A stretch of DNA of 64,000 bases, from NCBI RefSeq assembly GCF_021390575.1, contig NZ_JAJEJQ010000002.1, forward strand, positions 1,736,001 through 1,800,000. The letters run 5' to 3'. Position 1 is the stretch's first letter. Each line of letters starts with the position of its first letter. The notes under the pieces are model-generated. The model saw nothing but the letters and a program-made list of their open reading frames with translations, was not told where the DNA came from and made no database searches. Below are positions 48,831 to 56,997 of this stretch, piece after piece. This DNA comes from Paraburkholderia adhaesiva. GTDB taxonomy: Bacteria; Pseudomonadota; Gammaproteobacteria; Burkholderiales; Burkholderiaceae. A program made the translations under genes and the position numbers.

Positions 48831-49097
48831 TCAGACGTTGCGAAGCAACTCCAGCACCCGTTTCACGTCCGGGTCGGCAAGGTCGCCCTCAGGTTCCTTG
48901 CGTGCGAGTAGCAAGTCCATCAGGTCGTTATCGCTCAGCTCGAGCAGGCGCGTGAGTGCGCCCACATCGGCGTCGCTGAGGTCATGTTCATAGCGGCTGA
49001 AGAAACGCTCGAAAATCAGGTCGTTTTCGAGCAAGCCGCGCCGTGAGCGCCAGCGGAGGCGCGCACGGCGGAGGGGATCGGACTGATGCGATTCCAT
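48831..49097 (-). CDS. sdhE: FAD assembly factor SdhE
   Basis: Small protein of 88 residues that promotes covalent FAD attachment to SdhA. The family motif RRGLLENDLIFERFF (RGxxE type, about 19-33) is intact. It sits between sdhB and gltA. The start at 49097 (MESHQSDPLRRARLRW) gives the normal length for the family. Confidence 0.92.
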   Translation of the reverse strand: MESHQSDPLRRARLRWRSRRGLLENDLIFERFFSRYEHDLSDADVGALTRLLELSDNDLMDLLLARKEPEGDLADPDVKRVLELLRNV

Positions 49098-49158
49098 TTC
49101 GATTAAAACGCGATTACAGCGCGATATTGCAGCGTCAAACGCAGTGTCAAGCGCAGCG

Positions 49159-49860
49159 TTAAACGGCGCGGCGAACCATCAGTTCCTTGATCTTGCCGAT
49201 CGCCTTCGTCGGGTTCAGGCCCTTCGGGCAAACGTCGACGCAGTTCATGATCGTGTGGCAACGGAACAGGCGGTACGGGTCTTCCAGGTTGTCCAGACGC
49301 TCGCCGGTGGCTTGATCGCGGCTGTCCGCGATGAAGCGGTAAGCCTGCAGCAAACCTGCCGGGCCGACGAACTTGTCCGGGTTCCACCAGAAGCTCGGGC
49401 ACGACGTCGAGCAGCTCGCACACAGAATACACTCGTACAGACCGTCGAGTTCGTCACGCTGCTCAGGCGACTGCAGACGCTCTTTCTCGGGCGGCGGCGC
49501 ATCGTTGATCAGGAACGGCTTGATCGAGTGGTACTGGTTGAAGAACTGCGTCATGTCGACGAACAGGTCGCGAACCACCGGCAGACCCGGCAGCGGACGC
49601 AGCACAATCTTTTGCGGCAGATCGTTCAGGTTCGTCAGGCACGCGAGGCCGTTCTTGCCGTTGATGTTCATCGCGTCCGAACCGCACACGCCTTCGCGGC
49701 ACGAGCGACGGTACGACAACGTCTCGTCCATTTCCTTGAGCTTGAGGAGCGCGTCGAGCAGCATGCGCTCGTGCGTGATCTCGAGCTCGTACGTCTGCAT
49801 GCGCGGCGCCGCGTCCTTGTCCGGATCGTAGCGGTAGACTTCAAAAATTCGTTTGGCCAT
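49159..49860 (-). CDS. sdhB: Succinate dehydrogenase iron-sulfur subunit
   Basis: Electron-transfer subunit of complex II, 233 residues. Ligands for 2Fe-2S are in SCREGVCGSDAMNINGKNG (about 55-73), for 4Fe-4S in CILCASCSTSCPSFWW (about 143), and for 3Fe-4S in CHTIMNCVDVCPKGLNP (about 200). It passes electrons from SdhA to quinone at SdhCD on the inner membrane. Confidence 0.98.
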   Translation of the reverse strand: MAKRIFEVYRYDPDKDAAPRMQTYELEITHERMLLDALLKLKEMDETLSYRRSCREGVCGSDAMNINGKNGLACLTNLNDLPQKIVLRPLPGLPVVRDLFVDMTQFFNQYHSIKPFLINDAPPPEKERLQSPEQRDELDGLYECILCASCSTSCPSFWWNPDKFVGPAGLLQAYRFIADSRDQATGERLDNLEDPYRLFRCHTIMNCVDVCPKGLNPTKAIGKIKELMVRRAV

Positions 49861-49888
49861 TTCCGATTCCTTTTGACTGGCTTGTGCC

Positions 49889-51664
49889 TTAGAACGTACG
49901 CGCCTTCGGCGGCACGGACTCGACGGTCAGCGGGTTCATGTGAACCGGCTTGTATTCGAGTCGGTTGTCGTCGCTGTACCAGAGCGTATGTTGCAGCCAG
50001 TTCTCGTCGTCGCGGTGTTCGTAGTCGCTGTGGGCGTGGGCGCCACGGCTTTCCTTGCGCGCTTCTGCCGACACCATCGTCGCGCGGGCCACTTCGATGA
50101 GGTTCGCCACTTCGAGCGCTTCGACGCGCGCGGTGTTGAACACCTTCGACTTGTCCTTCAGGTGGATGTGCTTCACGCGCTCGGCAATCTGCGCGATGTC
50201 CTTGACACCGTCTTCCAGCAGCGCCGACGTGCGGAACACGCCTGCATGCTTTTGCATCGAGCCGCGGATGTCGTTCGCCACGCTTTGCGCGTATTCACCC
50301 GACGTCGAGTTATCGAGCGCTGCGAGACGCGACAGCGAGAAGTCGCCTGCATCGGCCGGCAGCGGCTTGTGCTCGCGCAGTTCCTTGACGTGCTTGACGA
50401 TGTGGTTGCCGGCCGCACGGCCGAACACCACGAGGTCGAGCAGCGAGTTCGTGCCGAGACGGTTCGCGCCGTGCACCGAGACGCACGAGCATTCGCCCAC
50501 GGCGTAGAAGCCGTTGACGATTTCTTCGTGACCCTTCGGCGTACCCACGACCTGGCCGTGGATGTTCGTCGGGATGCCGCCCATCTGATAGTGGATGGTC
50601 GGAACGACCGGGATCGGTTCCTTGATGCAGTCGACGTTCGCGAACTTGAGCGCGATTTCGCGGATCGACGGCAGACGCTTCATGATCGTCTCGGCGCCGA
50701 TGTGCGACAGGTCGAGCAGCACGTGGTCCTTGTGCGGACCCACGCCACGGCCTTCCTTGATTTCCTGGTCCATCGAACGCGAAACGAAGTCACGCGGTGC
50801 GAGGTCCTTCAGCGTCGGTGCGTAGCGCTCCATGAAGCGCTCGCCGTTCGCGTTACGCAGAATGCCACCTTCGCCGCGCACGCCTTCGGTAATCAGCACA
50901 CCCGCGCCGGCCACGCCGGTCGGGTGGAACTGCCAGAACTCCATGTCCTGCAGCGCGATGCCCGACCGGGCCGCCATGCCGAGGCCGTCACCGGTGTTGA
51001 TGAACGCGTTCGTCGATGCTGCGAAGATCCGGCCAGCGCCGCCCGTGGCGAACAGCGTGGTCTTGCCTTCGAGGATGTAGACGTCGCCCGTTTCCATTTC
51101 GAGCGCGGTCACGCCGAGCACGTCGCCGTCGGCGTCGCGGATCAGGTCGAGTGCCATCCATTCGACGAAGAACTGGGTCTTCGCCGCGACGTTCTGCTGA
51201 TACAGCGTGTGCAGCAGTGCGTGGCCGGTACGGTCAGCCGCCGCGCACGCGCGCTGGACAGGCTTCTCACCGTAGTTAGCCGTGTGGCCGCCGAACGGGC
51301 GCTGGTAGATCGTGCCGTCGGCGTTACGGTCGAACGGCATGCCGAAGTGTTCGAGCTCGTACACGGCGTTCGGGGCTTCACGGCACATGAACTCGATCGC
51401 GTCCTGGTCGCCGAGCCAGTCGGAACCCTTGATCGTGTCGTAGAAGTGGTAGTGCCAGTTGTCTTCGCTCATGTTGCCGAGCGAGGCGCCGATGCCGCCT
51501 TGAGCAGCGACCGTGTGCGAACGCGTCGGGAACACTTTCGAGAGCACGCAGACCGACAGGCCCGCACGCGCGAGTTGCAGCGACGCGCGCATACCCGAGC
51601 CGCCCGCGCCGACGATAACCACGTCAAACTTGCGACGCGGCAGAGAATTCTTGATTGCAGCCAT
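49889..51664 (-). CDS. sdhA: Succinate dehydrogenase flavoprotein subunit
   Basis: Catalytic subunit of complex II, 591 residues, oxidising succinate to fumarate. It has the FAD fold FDVVIVGAGGSGMRASLQLA (about 14), the covalent FAD His in SHTVAAQGGIGASLGN (about 51), and active-site regions HPTGVAGAGVLITEG and REFVSRSMDQE-like sequence near 300. GANRLGTNSLLDLVVFGRA is near 400. It lies four bases after sdhD and 28 bp before sdhB. Confidence 0.98.
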   Translation of the reverse strand: MAAIKNSLPRRKFDVVIVGAGGSGMRASLQLARAGLSVCVLSKVFPTRSHTVAAQGGIGASLGNMSEDNWHYHFYDTIKGSDWLGDQDAIEFMCREAPNAVYELEHFGMPFDRNADGTIYQRPFGGHTANYGEKPVQRACAAADRTGHALLHTLYQQNVAAKTQFFVEWMALDLIRDADGDVLGVTALEMETGDVYILEGKTTLFATGGAGRIFAASTNAFINTGDGLGMAARSGIALQDMEFWQFHPTGVAGAGVLITEGVRGEGGILRNANGERFMERYAPTLKDLAPRDFVSRSMDQEIKEGRGVGPHKDHVLLDLSHIGAETIMKRLPSIREIALKFANVDCIKEPIPVVPTIHYQMGGIPTNIHGQVVGTPKGHEEIVNGFYAVGECSCVSVHGANRLGTNSLLDLVVFGRAAGNHIVKHVKELREHKPLPADAGDFSLSRLAALDNSTSGEYAQSVANDIRGSMQKHAGVFRTSALLEDGVKDIAQIAERVKHIHLKDKSKVFNTARVEALEVANLIEVARATMVSAEARKESRGAHAHSDYEHRDDENWLQHTLWYSDDNRLEYKPVHMNPLTVESVPPKARTF

Positions 51665-51667
51665 TCT

Positions 51668-52036
51668 TTACACTCTCCAGAGAATCTGCGCGGCATAGCC
51701 GAGGCTCGCGAGCAACCAGACGATCGTCAGCACATCCAGCGTGATACGCAGGCCGACCGGCTTGATGTAGTCCATCCAGATGTCGCGCACGCCGACCCAG
51801 GCGTGATAGAACAGCGCGAGCAGCGTGACGAACGTTGCGAGCTTCATCCATTGCGTGGCGAAGATCGACGCCCAGCCGTCGTAGGAAAAATCGTGCGCAC
51901 CGAAGAACCAGGCGAGCAGGATGACCGTGTAGACGGCCATGATCACCGCGGTGGCGCGTTGCGCGATCCAGTCGCGCAGGCCGTAGTGAGCGCCGACAAC
52001 GAGGCGCTTCGGACCGATTCCGTTTTTGGCAGACAT
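51668..52036 (-). CDS. sdhD: Succinate dehydrogenase membrane anchor subunit
   Basis: Membrane anchor of 122 residues with three hydrophobic helices (about 28-48, 60-80 and 95-118). RDWIAQRATAVIMAVYTVIL opens the first helix, and the second holds a His in FYHAWVGVRDIWMDYIKP, the likely heme/quinone region. It begins three bases after sdhC ends. Confidence 0.95.
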   Translation of the reverse strand: MSAKNGIGPKRLVVGAHYGLRDWIAQRATAVIMAVYTVILLAWFFGAHDFSYDGWASIFATQWMKLATFVTLLALFYHAWVGVRDIWMDYIKPVGLRITLDVLTIVWLLASLGYAAQILWRV

Positions 52037-52039
52037 GTT

Positions 52040-52456
52040 TTAGAACGCTCCGAAGAGTTTCGCCGCGAAGGCGATCGTGATGACCGTCGAGACGATCACG
52101 ACAACGAGAGAGGTCGACTTGCCCTGCTGCTTGCCGACCAGGTCATGGTTGAAGTCCATGAGCAGGTGGCGCACGCCGGCGCAGAAGTGGAAGAAGAAGG
52201 CCCAGCCGAGCACGAGCACGATGAGCTTGACGATGCCGCTGGAGAGGAAGCCCTTGAAGACCTCGAAGCTGAGTTCCGAGGTGAGGCTCTGGTCAAACAG
52301 GTACAACAGGAAGGGCAGGAAGATAAACATCAGTATGCCGCTGATGCGGTGACCGATCGATACGCGACCCGCGAGCGGCAGGCGGTATGCGAACAATATC
52401 TGCCCAAGCCCGATGTTCCGGAATTCCGGCCTCGGTTTTTTTGCGGCTTCTGCCAT
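52040..52456 (-). CDS. sdhC: Succinate dehydrogenase cytochrome b556 subunit
   Basis: Cytochrome b subunit of complex II, 138 residues, with three membrane helices (about 35-58, 75-98 and 113-135). SIGHRISGILMFIFLPFLLY is the first-helix signature and the heme-ligand His lies in FFHFCAGVRHLLMDFNHDL. AGGGG precedes the ATG. ATTTTA at 52492-52497, read leftward as TAAAAT, is a candidate -10 box of the sdh operon, but no strong -35 box is seen. Confidence 0.95.
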   Translation of the reverse strand: MAEAAKKPRPEFRNIGLGQILFAYRLPLAGRVSIGHRISGILMFIFLPFLLYLFDQSLTSELSFEVFKGFLSSGIVKLIVLVLGWAFFFHFCAGVRHLLMDFNHDLVGKQQGKSTSLVVVIVSTVITIAFAAKLFGAF

Positions 52457-52614
52457 GCTAGACCCCTACTTGGTAATTACACTAACTCACAATTTTAACG
52501 CCTTTTCATATCGCGCTGCAGCGAAATTGGTGTCCGGGGACTGCTGCTTGCGTGCGCAATGAAGGCGCCTGGGACGGAAGCCGCTTTTTTGCGATGCACC
52601 GCGCGGCCGCCCGT

Positions 52615-53409
52615 TCAGCTCAAATCATTCTGATAGTAGTACCCCGTTGTGACATACCAACCACGGCGTACTTCGACGGGGCGGTCTCCATAGGTATAGG
52701 ACACACGCTCGACGGAAAGCAATGGAAAGCCGGTCGGCACGCTGAGCAAGTCAGCCACCGCAGGCTCGGCGGCCACGGCGCGGATCTTTTCGGTCGCGCG
52801 AATCATGCGCGTGCCGAACTCCGCCTCGAACATGGCGTAAAGCGGTCCTTTATAGTCGGCGAGCCGCTCGATCGTGAGGCCACGGAATACGGCGCCCGGC
52901 AACCAGATCTCGTCGAGCACGGTGTTTTCGCCGTCGAACTGCAGCAGGCGGCGGATCTGCACCACCGGATCGGCGGGCTTCAGTTCGAGCTGGCGCGCGA
53001 TCTCGGCCGTCGCGCGCAGGCGCCGGCATTCGAGCAGTTTGCTGATGTGGGGGTGTTCTGCGCCGTCGTCGGCCAGCAATCTGAGAAAGCGGAACTGGGC
53101 GCGCTCTTCGTTGTGCGTTGCGACGAAGGTGCCCTTGCCCTGGCGGCGCACGAGGAGATTCTCGGCGGCGAGTTCGTCGATCGCCTTGCGCACGGTCCCC
53201 TGGCTTACCTTGTAGCGGCTGGCCAGTTCTACTTCGCTGGGGATGATCTCGCCGGGCTTCCATTCGCCGGACTCGAGACTCTGTGTAATGAGCCCCTTGA
53301 TCTGCTGATAGAGCGGACTGAAAGTGGGGGACGGCGCCGCAGGCGCAGACGCAGCCGTACCGCTCTCAGGAGCGGGGGAATTCGCGTTGCTGGCCGGGTT
53401 CGCACTCAT
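52615..53409 (-). CDS. GntR-family regulator with UTRA effector domain
   Basis: Regulator of 264 residues; the start could also be the ATG at 53418. A Ser/Ala/Pro-rich N-terminus (1-32) precedes the GntR winged helix (about 33-100: PLYQQIKGLITQSLESGEWK, VELASRYKVSQGTVRKAIDE, RRQGKGTFVA). The C-terminal UTRA domain (about 120-255) is a HutC-type small-molecule sensor. It lies beside sdhCDABE-gltA and is divergent from mdh, with a perfect palindrome in the shared region. I infer control of itself and TCA-cycle genes by a carboxylate or acyl effector. Confidence 0.88.
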   Translation of the reverse strand: MSANPASNANSPAPESGTAASAPAAPSPTFSPLYQQIKGLITQSLESGEWKPGEIIPSEVELASRYKVSQGTVRKAIDELAAENLLVRRQGKGTFVATHNEERAQFRFLRLLADDGAEHPHISKLLECRRLRATAEIARQLELKPADPVVQIRRLLQFDGENTVLDEIWLPGAVFRGLTIERLADYKGPLYAMFEAEFGTRMIRATEKIRAVAAEPAVADLLSVPTGFPLLSVERVSYTYGDRPVEVRRGWYVTTGYYYQNDLS

Positions 53410-53463
53410 GGCGCGCATTTCAACATAAAGGCCCCCTCGGCGTCCAGCATTTCCCGGCAATAG

Positions 53464-53485
53464 ATATGTCTTATATAAGACATAT
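53464..53485. promoter_or_regulatory. Perfect 22-bp palindrome, probable GntR operator
   Basis: The half-site ATATGTCTTAT is followed directly by its exact reverse complement. It holds GTCTTA...TAAGAC, in keeping with the palindromic sites of HutC-type GntR regulators. It lies 54 bp before the GntR start and seven bases upstream of a rightward -35 box, so it could control both directions. I found no second copy in the intergenic regions before sdhC, prpD or acnA. Confidence 0.75.
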
Positions 53486-53492
53486 GATAGTG

Positions 53493-53521
53493 TTGACTTT
53501 GACCCCCACGACTCCTACACT
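53493..53521 (+). promoter_or_regulatory. Sigma-70 promoter reading toward mdh
   Basis: TTGACT at 53493-53498 and TACACT at 53516-53521 are separated by exactly 17 bases. Transcription should begin near 53528, about 460 bases before the mdh ATG. The 22-bp palindrome ends seven bases upstream. Confidence 0.65.
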
Positions 53522-53987
53522 GCCGATCGAGCAAGGGTTTGCGGGTGGGTTTGCGTCAACGTGAACGGGAACCGCCGGCAGCATCCACCTCGTGGCGCAA
53601 CGCGCCGCAGGCCGCCTTCGCATCATGCTGTTCCCTCACCGCAGTAGAGGTTTCTCCGCCCCGCCGGCGCCCTTCGCGCCGCACCCTCGCGGACCAGCCA
53701 AAGCGAGCTGTAGCAGGAGTCGGCACACTTGATGCGGCCAGCGTCAGGCGCCCCTGTCGAGGTCGCGGCGCAGAGGGCGGCTTCACCCGAGGCGACCCCA
53801 TCCATCCCTCGCTTTTTGTCGCACAGGTTACCGGCAAGCCGGCCCTGCCGCGACGCGCCGCCGCAGCCTCGCAGGCCGCAGGCGCGAGTCCGGCAGTCCG
53901 TCCGCCTGTTTCACGAACGTCTCGCGTAACACGCATATAGAATGGCGTTTTACCCTGGCGTCTAACGCACCTTCCTGGAGATTTTCA
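53522..53987 (+). other. Long untranslated region before mdh, possible sRNA locus
   Basis: About 460 bp with no credible gene. Frames on both strands are Arg/Pro/Ala-rich shadows lacking ribosome sites. It contains GCATATAGAAT near 53934, a possible -10 box for mdh itself, and GGAG just before the mdh ATG. Several GC-rich dyads occur, such as CCGGC-AA-GCCGG near 53830, but no T-tract terminator. Confidence 0.45.
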
Positions 53988-54971
53988 ATGGCTAAGCCCG
54001 CAAAGCGCGTTGCCGTCACCGGCGCCGCAGGTCAGATCGGTTACTCCCTGCTGTTCCGCATCGCGAACGGCGACCTGCTCGGCAAGGATCAGCCCGTCAT
54101 CCTGCAACTGCTCGACCTGCCCCAGGCGCAAGCCGCCGTCAAGGGCGTCGTGATGGAACTGGAAGACTGCGCATTCCCGCTGCTCGCGGGCGTCGTGGTC
54201 ACCGACGATCCCAAGGTTGCGTTCAAGGACGCCGACGTCGCACTGCTCGTGGGCGCCCGTCCGCGTTCGAAGGGCATGGAACGCAAGGACCTGCTCTCGG
54301 CTAACGCCGAAATCTTCACGGTTCAGGGCAAGGCGCTGAACGACGTCGCCAGCCGCGACGTGAAGGTCCTGGTTGTCGGCAACCCGGCCAACACGAATGC
54401 CTACATCGCCATGAAGTCGGCTCCGGATCTGCCGAAGAAGAACTTCACGGCCATGCTGCGTCTGGACCACAACCGCGCGCTGTCGCAACTCGCCGCGAAG
54501 TCGGGCAAGCCGGTTGCGTCGATCGAAAAGCTCGCCGTGTGGGGCAACCACTCGCCGACGATGTACCCCGACTTCCGTGTCGCAACGGTCGACGGCCAGT
54601 CGCTGACGAAGCTCATCAACGACGACGAATGGAACCGCAACACGTTCATCCCGACCGTCGGCAAGCGCGGTGCGGCGATCATCGAAGCGCGCGGCCTGTC
54701 GTCGGCGGCATCGGCGGCTAACGCAGCAATCGACCACATCCGTGACTGGGTCCTCGGCACGAACGGCAAGTGGGTCACGATGGGCATCCCGTCGGACGGC
54801 TCGTACGGCATCCCCGAAGACATCATCTACGGCGTGCCGGTGACCTGCGAAAACGGCGAATACAAGCGCGTCGAAGGCCTGGAAATCGACGCGTTCTCGC
54901 GCGAGAAGATGGACGGCACGCTGAACGAACTGCTCGAAGAGCGCGACGGCGTCTCGCACCTGCTCGGCTAA
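53988..54971 (+). CDS. mdh: Malate dehydrogenase
   Basis: NAD enzyme interconverting malate and oxaloacetate, 327 residues. The Rossmann start VAVTGAAGQIGYSLLFRIAN (about 7), the substrate loop GARPRSKGMERKDLL (Arg near 93), the Asp region LDHNRALSQLAAKSGK and catalytic His in VWGNHSPTMYPDF (about 188) are intact. This is the longer bacterial type. GGAG lies upstream of the ATG, and a terminator follows the stop. Confidence 0.98.
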   Translation: MAKPAKRVAVTGAAGQIGYSLLFRIANGDLLGKDQPVILQLLDLPQAQAAVKGVVMELEDCAFPLLAGVVVTDDPKVAFKDADVALLVGARPRSKGMERKDLLSANAEIFTVQGKALNDVASRDVKVLVVGNPANTNAYIAMKSAPDLPKKNFTAMLRLDHNRALSQLAAKSGKPVASIEKLAVWGNHSPTMYPDFRVATVDGQSLTKLINDDEWNRNTFIPTVGKRGAAIIEARGLSSAASAANAAIDHIRDWVLGTNGKWVTMGIPSDGSYGIPEDIIYGVPVTCENGEYKRVEGLEIDAFSREKMDGTLNELLEERDGVSHLLG

Positions 54972-54984
54972 GCCCGAAGCAGGC

Positions 54985-55023
54985 AAACCGGACTCCGTTC
55001 GCGTAACGGTTTCCGGTTTTTTT
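54985..55023 (+). terminator. Intrinsic terminator of mdh
   Basis: Outer stem AAACCGGA (54985-54992) with TCCGGTTT (55012-55019), inner stem CCGTT (54995-54999) with AACGG (55005-55009). A run of seven T residues ends at 55023. It starts 14 bases after the mdh stop. Confidence 0.92.
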
Positions 55024-55186
55024 GCGCGCAGAAACACTGACGGCGCGCAAATAAAAGCGGCATGTGTACGCGTGCGGCGGGATATCCCGCCTCGCGCGCT
55101 GCCGCTGATCCGGACGCGCCTTGCGGCACACGCAGGACGCATCCGAATCAGGTTTCATCTCCAACACTCGACCCCTGACGCCGACG

Positions 55187-56203
55187 ATGCGCGCCATCCT
55201 TCCCGCCGAAGTGCTATTTGACGGCGAAGCGCCGCCGACCCTCCTGCCCGCGTGCGACCACTACGCGGGCAGCGAGAAATTGATGCTGAAATCACTCGCG
55301 CTGCAGCAGCAGCTCGGGCCAGTATTCGACATCACGCTCGATTGCGAGGACGGTGCGCAGGTGGGCCGCGAGGCTGAGCACGCTGAACTCGTCGCGTCGC
55401 TCATCGGTAGCGAGCACGACCGCCATGGGCGCGTCGGGGTTCGCATTCACGACTTCCATCACCCCCACTGGCGCGACGACGTGCGCCTGATCCTGCGCGC
55501 CGCGAAGCGTGCGCCAGCGTTCATCACACTGCCGAAGATCCGCGCCGTCGGCGACGCCGCCGAAATGGTCGCGTTCATCGAGGCAGCGCGCGTGGAGATG
55601 GGCATCGGCAAGCCGATCCCGGTTCACCTGCTTGTCGAAACGCACGGCGCGCTCGCGCGTGTATTCGATCTCGCGGCGCTCTCCGGCGTCGAGTCGCTCA
55701 GCTTTGGCCTCATGGACTTTGTTTCTGCCCACGACGGCGCGATTCCCGACTCCGCGATGCGCTCGCCCGGTCAGTTCGACCACCCGCTCGTCCGCCGCGC
55801 GAAGCTGGAGATCGCGGCGGCCTGCCACACTTTCGGCAAAGTGCCCTCCCACAACGTGAGCACCGAAGTGCGCGACATGAGCGTGGTCGCCGGCGACGCG
55901 ATGCGTGCCCGCAACGAGTTCGGCTATACGCGCATGTGGAGCATCCACCCCGCGCAGGTGAGCGCCATCGTGGCCGCGTTCGCGCCGCGCGATGAGGAAG
56001 TGACCCTCGCCACCGAGATCCTGCTCGCGGCCCAGGCGGCGCAGTGGGGCCCGACGCGCCACGCCGACTCGCTGCACGACCGCGCGAGCTATCGCTACTA
56101 CTGGTCCGTTTTGCGCCGCGCCCGCGCGACGGGTCGAGCCGTACCCGCCGAGGCCGCGCCGCTGTTTGCGCCGGGCGAGCTTGCGCAGGAAACCACGTCG
56201 TGA
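55187..56203 (+). CDS. HpcH/HpaI aldolase / CitE-like lyase
   Basis: Protein of 338 residues with the TIM-barrel fold of citrate-lyase beta subunits and malyl-CoA lyases. Supporting motifs are ITLDCEDGAQVGREAEHAEL (about 44), GRVGVRIHDFHHPHW, the metal-binding Glu in HLLVETHGALARVFDL (about 148), SLSFGLMDFVSAH and MWSIHPAQVSAIVAAF near 265. The single protein stands without CitD or CitF, so it is not a complete citrate lyase. A CoA-ester lyase (malyl-, citramalyl- or methylmalyl-CoA) is more likely. ATG at 55187 gives the family start; the TTG at 55121 does not. It sits between mdh and prpD, suggesting a role next to the TCA or methylcitrate pathway. Confidence 0.82.
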   Translation: MRAILPAEVLFDGEAPPTLLPACDHYAGSEKLMLKSLALQQQLGPVFDITLDCEDGAQVGREAEHAELVASLIGSEHDRHGRVGVRIHDFHHPHWRDDVRLILRAAKRAPAFITLPKIRAVGDAAEMVAFIEAARVEMGIGKPIPVHLLVETHGALARVFDLAALSGVESLSFGLMDFVSAHDGAIPDSAMRSPGQFDHPLVRRAKLEIAAACHTFGKVPSHNVSTEVRDMSVVAGDAMRARNEFGYTRMWSIHPAQVSAIVAAFAPRDEEVTLATEILLAAQAAQWGPTRHADSLHDRASYRYYWSVLRRARATGRAVPAEAAPLFAPGELAQETTS

Positions 56204-56271
56204 ACGGCGTGGTGTAATTCAACAAGAACAAGAACATCGGGCCCGGCGCGACGCGCGGCCGGCCGCAAGTA

Positions 56272-56302
56272 TTGCAGTCTGTATCAATTTGCAGTCTGTA
56301 TC
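56272..56302. repeat. Two 14-bp direct repeats
   Basis: TTGCAGTCTGTATC occurs at 56272-56285 and again at 56289-56302, a 17-bp period with three bases between. The copies are identical and lie about 120 bp before the exported protein gene. They may be regulator half-sites. Confidence 0.75.
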
Positions 56303-56349
56303 GATAAATAGGTGAAAATAGCGTCCGCTGCGCGCTCTCGGGGCGCGCG

Positions 56350-56387
56350 CAGTGCTAGCCAGCGGCCGCAACAGCGGCCGCGCACTG
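56350..56387. repeat. GC-rich hairpin in the leader of the exported protein gene
   Basis: GCGGCCGC (56362-56369) pairs with GCGGCCGC (56374-56381) around AACA. The outer arms CAGTGC (56350-56355) and GCACTG (56382-56387) extend the stem past a six-base bulge. It ends 32 bases before the ATG at 56420 and could affect translation. Confidence 0.6.
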
Positions 56388-56419
56388 ATCAACCGATTTA
56401 GACATAAAGGTTTGACTCC

Positions 56420-56950
56420 ATGAAGAAACTGCTGATCGCCGCCGTTGTTGGCGCACTGTCCTCGTCGATGATGCTCGCGGCTACCGACGCCGCTGCCCAG
56501 ACTACGTCGAGCACGGCCAAAAAGACTCCCGCGAAGCCGGCCCCGAGCCACCGCATCATCAAGCGCAAACCGAACCCGGCCAAGGAAGCGAAAGTCGACG
56601 CTATCCCCGCGGGCTCGGAACACTGGAACTGTGCTGAAGGAATGGCATTCGACCTGAAGGGCGATATGGCGCGTGACCAGATCGTGGTCGTCCACTGGGC
56701 GAACAAGAACTACAACCTGCCGCGTCAGGTCACCACCACCGGTGCCGACCGTTTCCACGACTCGGCCACGGGCCTCGACCTCGTCGTGATCCCGACGAAG
56801 GCGATGCTGTTCTCGGACAAGGACAGCTCGCGTCTCGCCGACGAGTGCAAGACTGTTGCAATGCAGCAAGGCGCACTGGCACCGACGCAAGCCGAAGCGC
56901 TGAACCCGGCAAACCGCGCTCCGGCGTCCGCCCCGTCACAGGGCCAGTAA
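56420..56950 (+). CDS. Conserved-looking exported protein, unknown function
   Basis: Exported protein of 176 residues. Residues 1-27 are a signal peptide with basic start MKKLLIAAVVGALSS and cleavage after DAAAQ. A Lys/Pro-rich stretch (28-60) is followed by a compact domain (about 65-155). Two Cys (in WNCAEGMAFDLKGDM and DECKTVAMQQ) could form a disulfide in the periplasm. The tail is Ala/Pro-rich. No family is recognised. It lies 47 bp upstream of prpD without a visible terminator, so the two might be co-transcribed. Confidence 0.85.
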   Translation: MKKLLIAAVVGALSSSMMLAATDAAAQTTSSTAKKTPAKPAPSHRIIKRKPNPAKEAKVDAIPAGSEHWNCAEGMAFDLKGDMARDQIVVVHWANKNYNLPRQVTTTGADRFHDSATGLDLVVIPTKAMLFSDKDSSRLADECKTVAMQQGALAPTQAEALNPANRAPASAPSQGQ

Positions 56951-56997
56951 GCGCCGGCCCAACGCGTAACGCTTGACGTAACGCCTGGAACGCCTCG

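Noticed and set aside
49940..52498. An 852-codon plus-strand frame over sdhA, sdhD and sdhC
   Set aside because: It crosses three well-supported minus-strand genes with intact cofactor motifs and shows no domain of its own.
53539..53940. A 133-codon frame upstream of mdh
   Set aside because: Composition is Arg/Pro/Ala-rich, with no ribosome site or recognisable motif; treated as noncoding leader.
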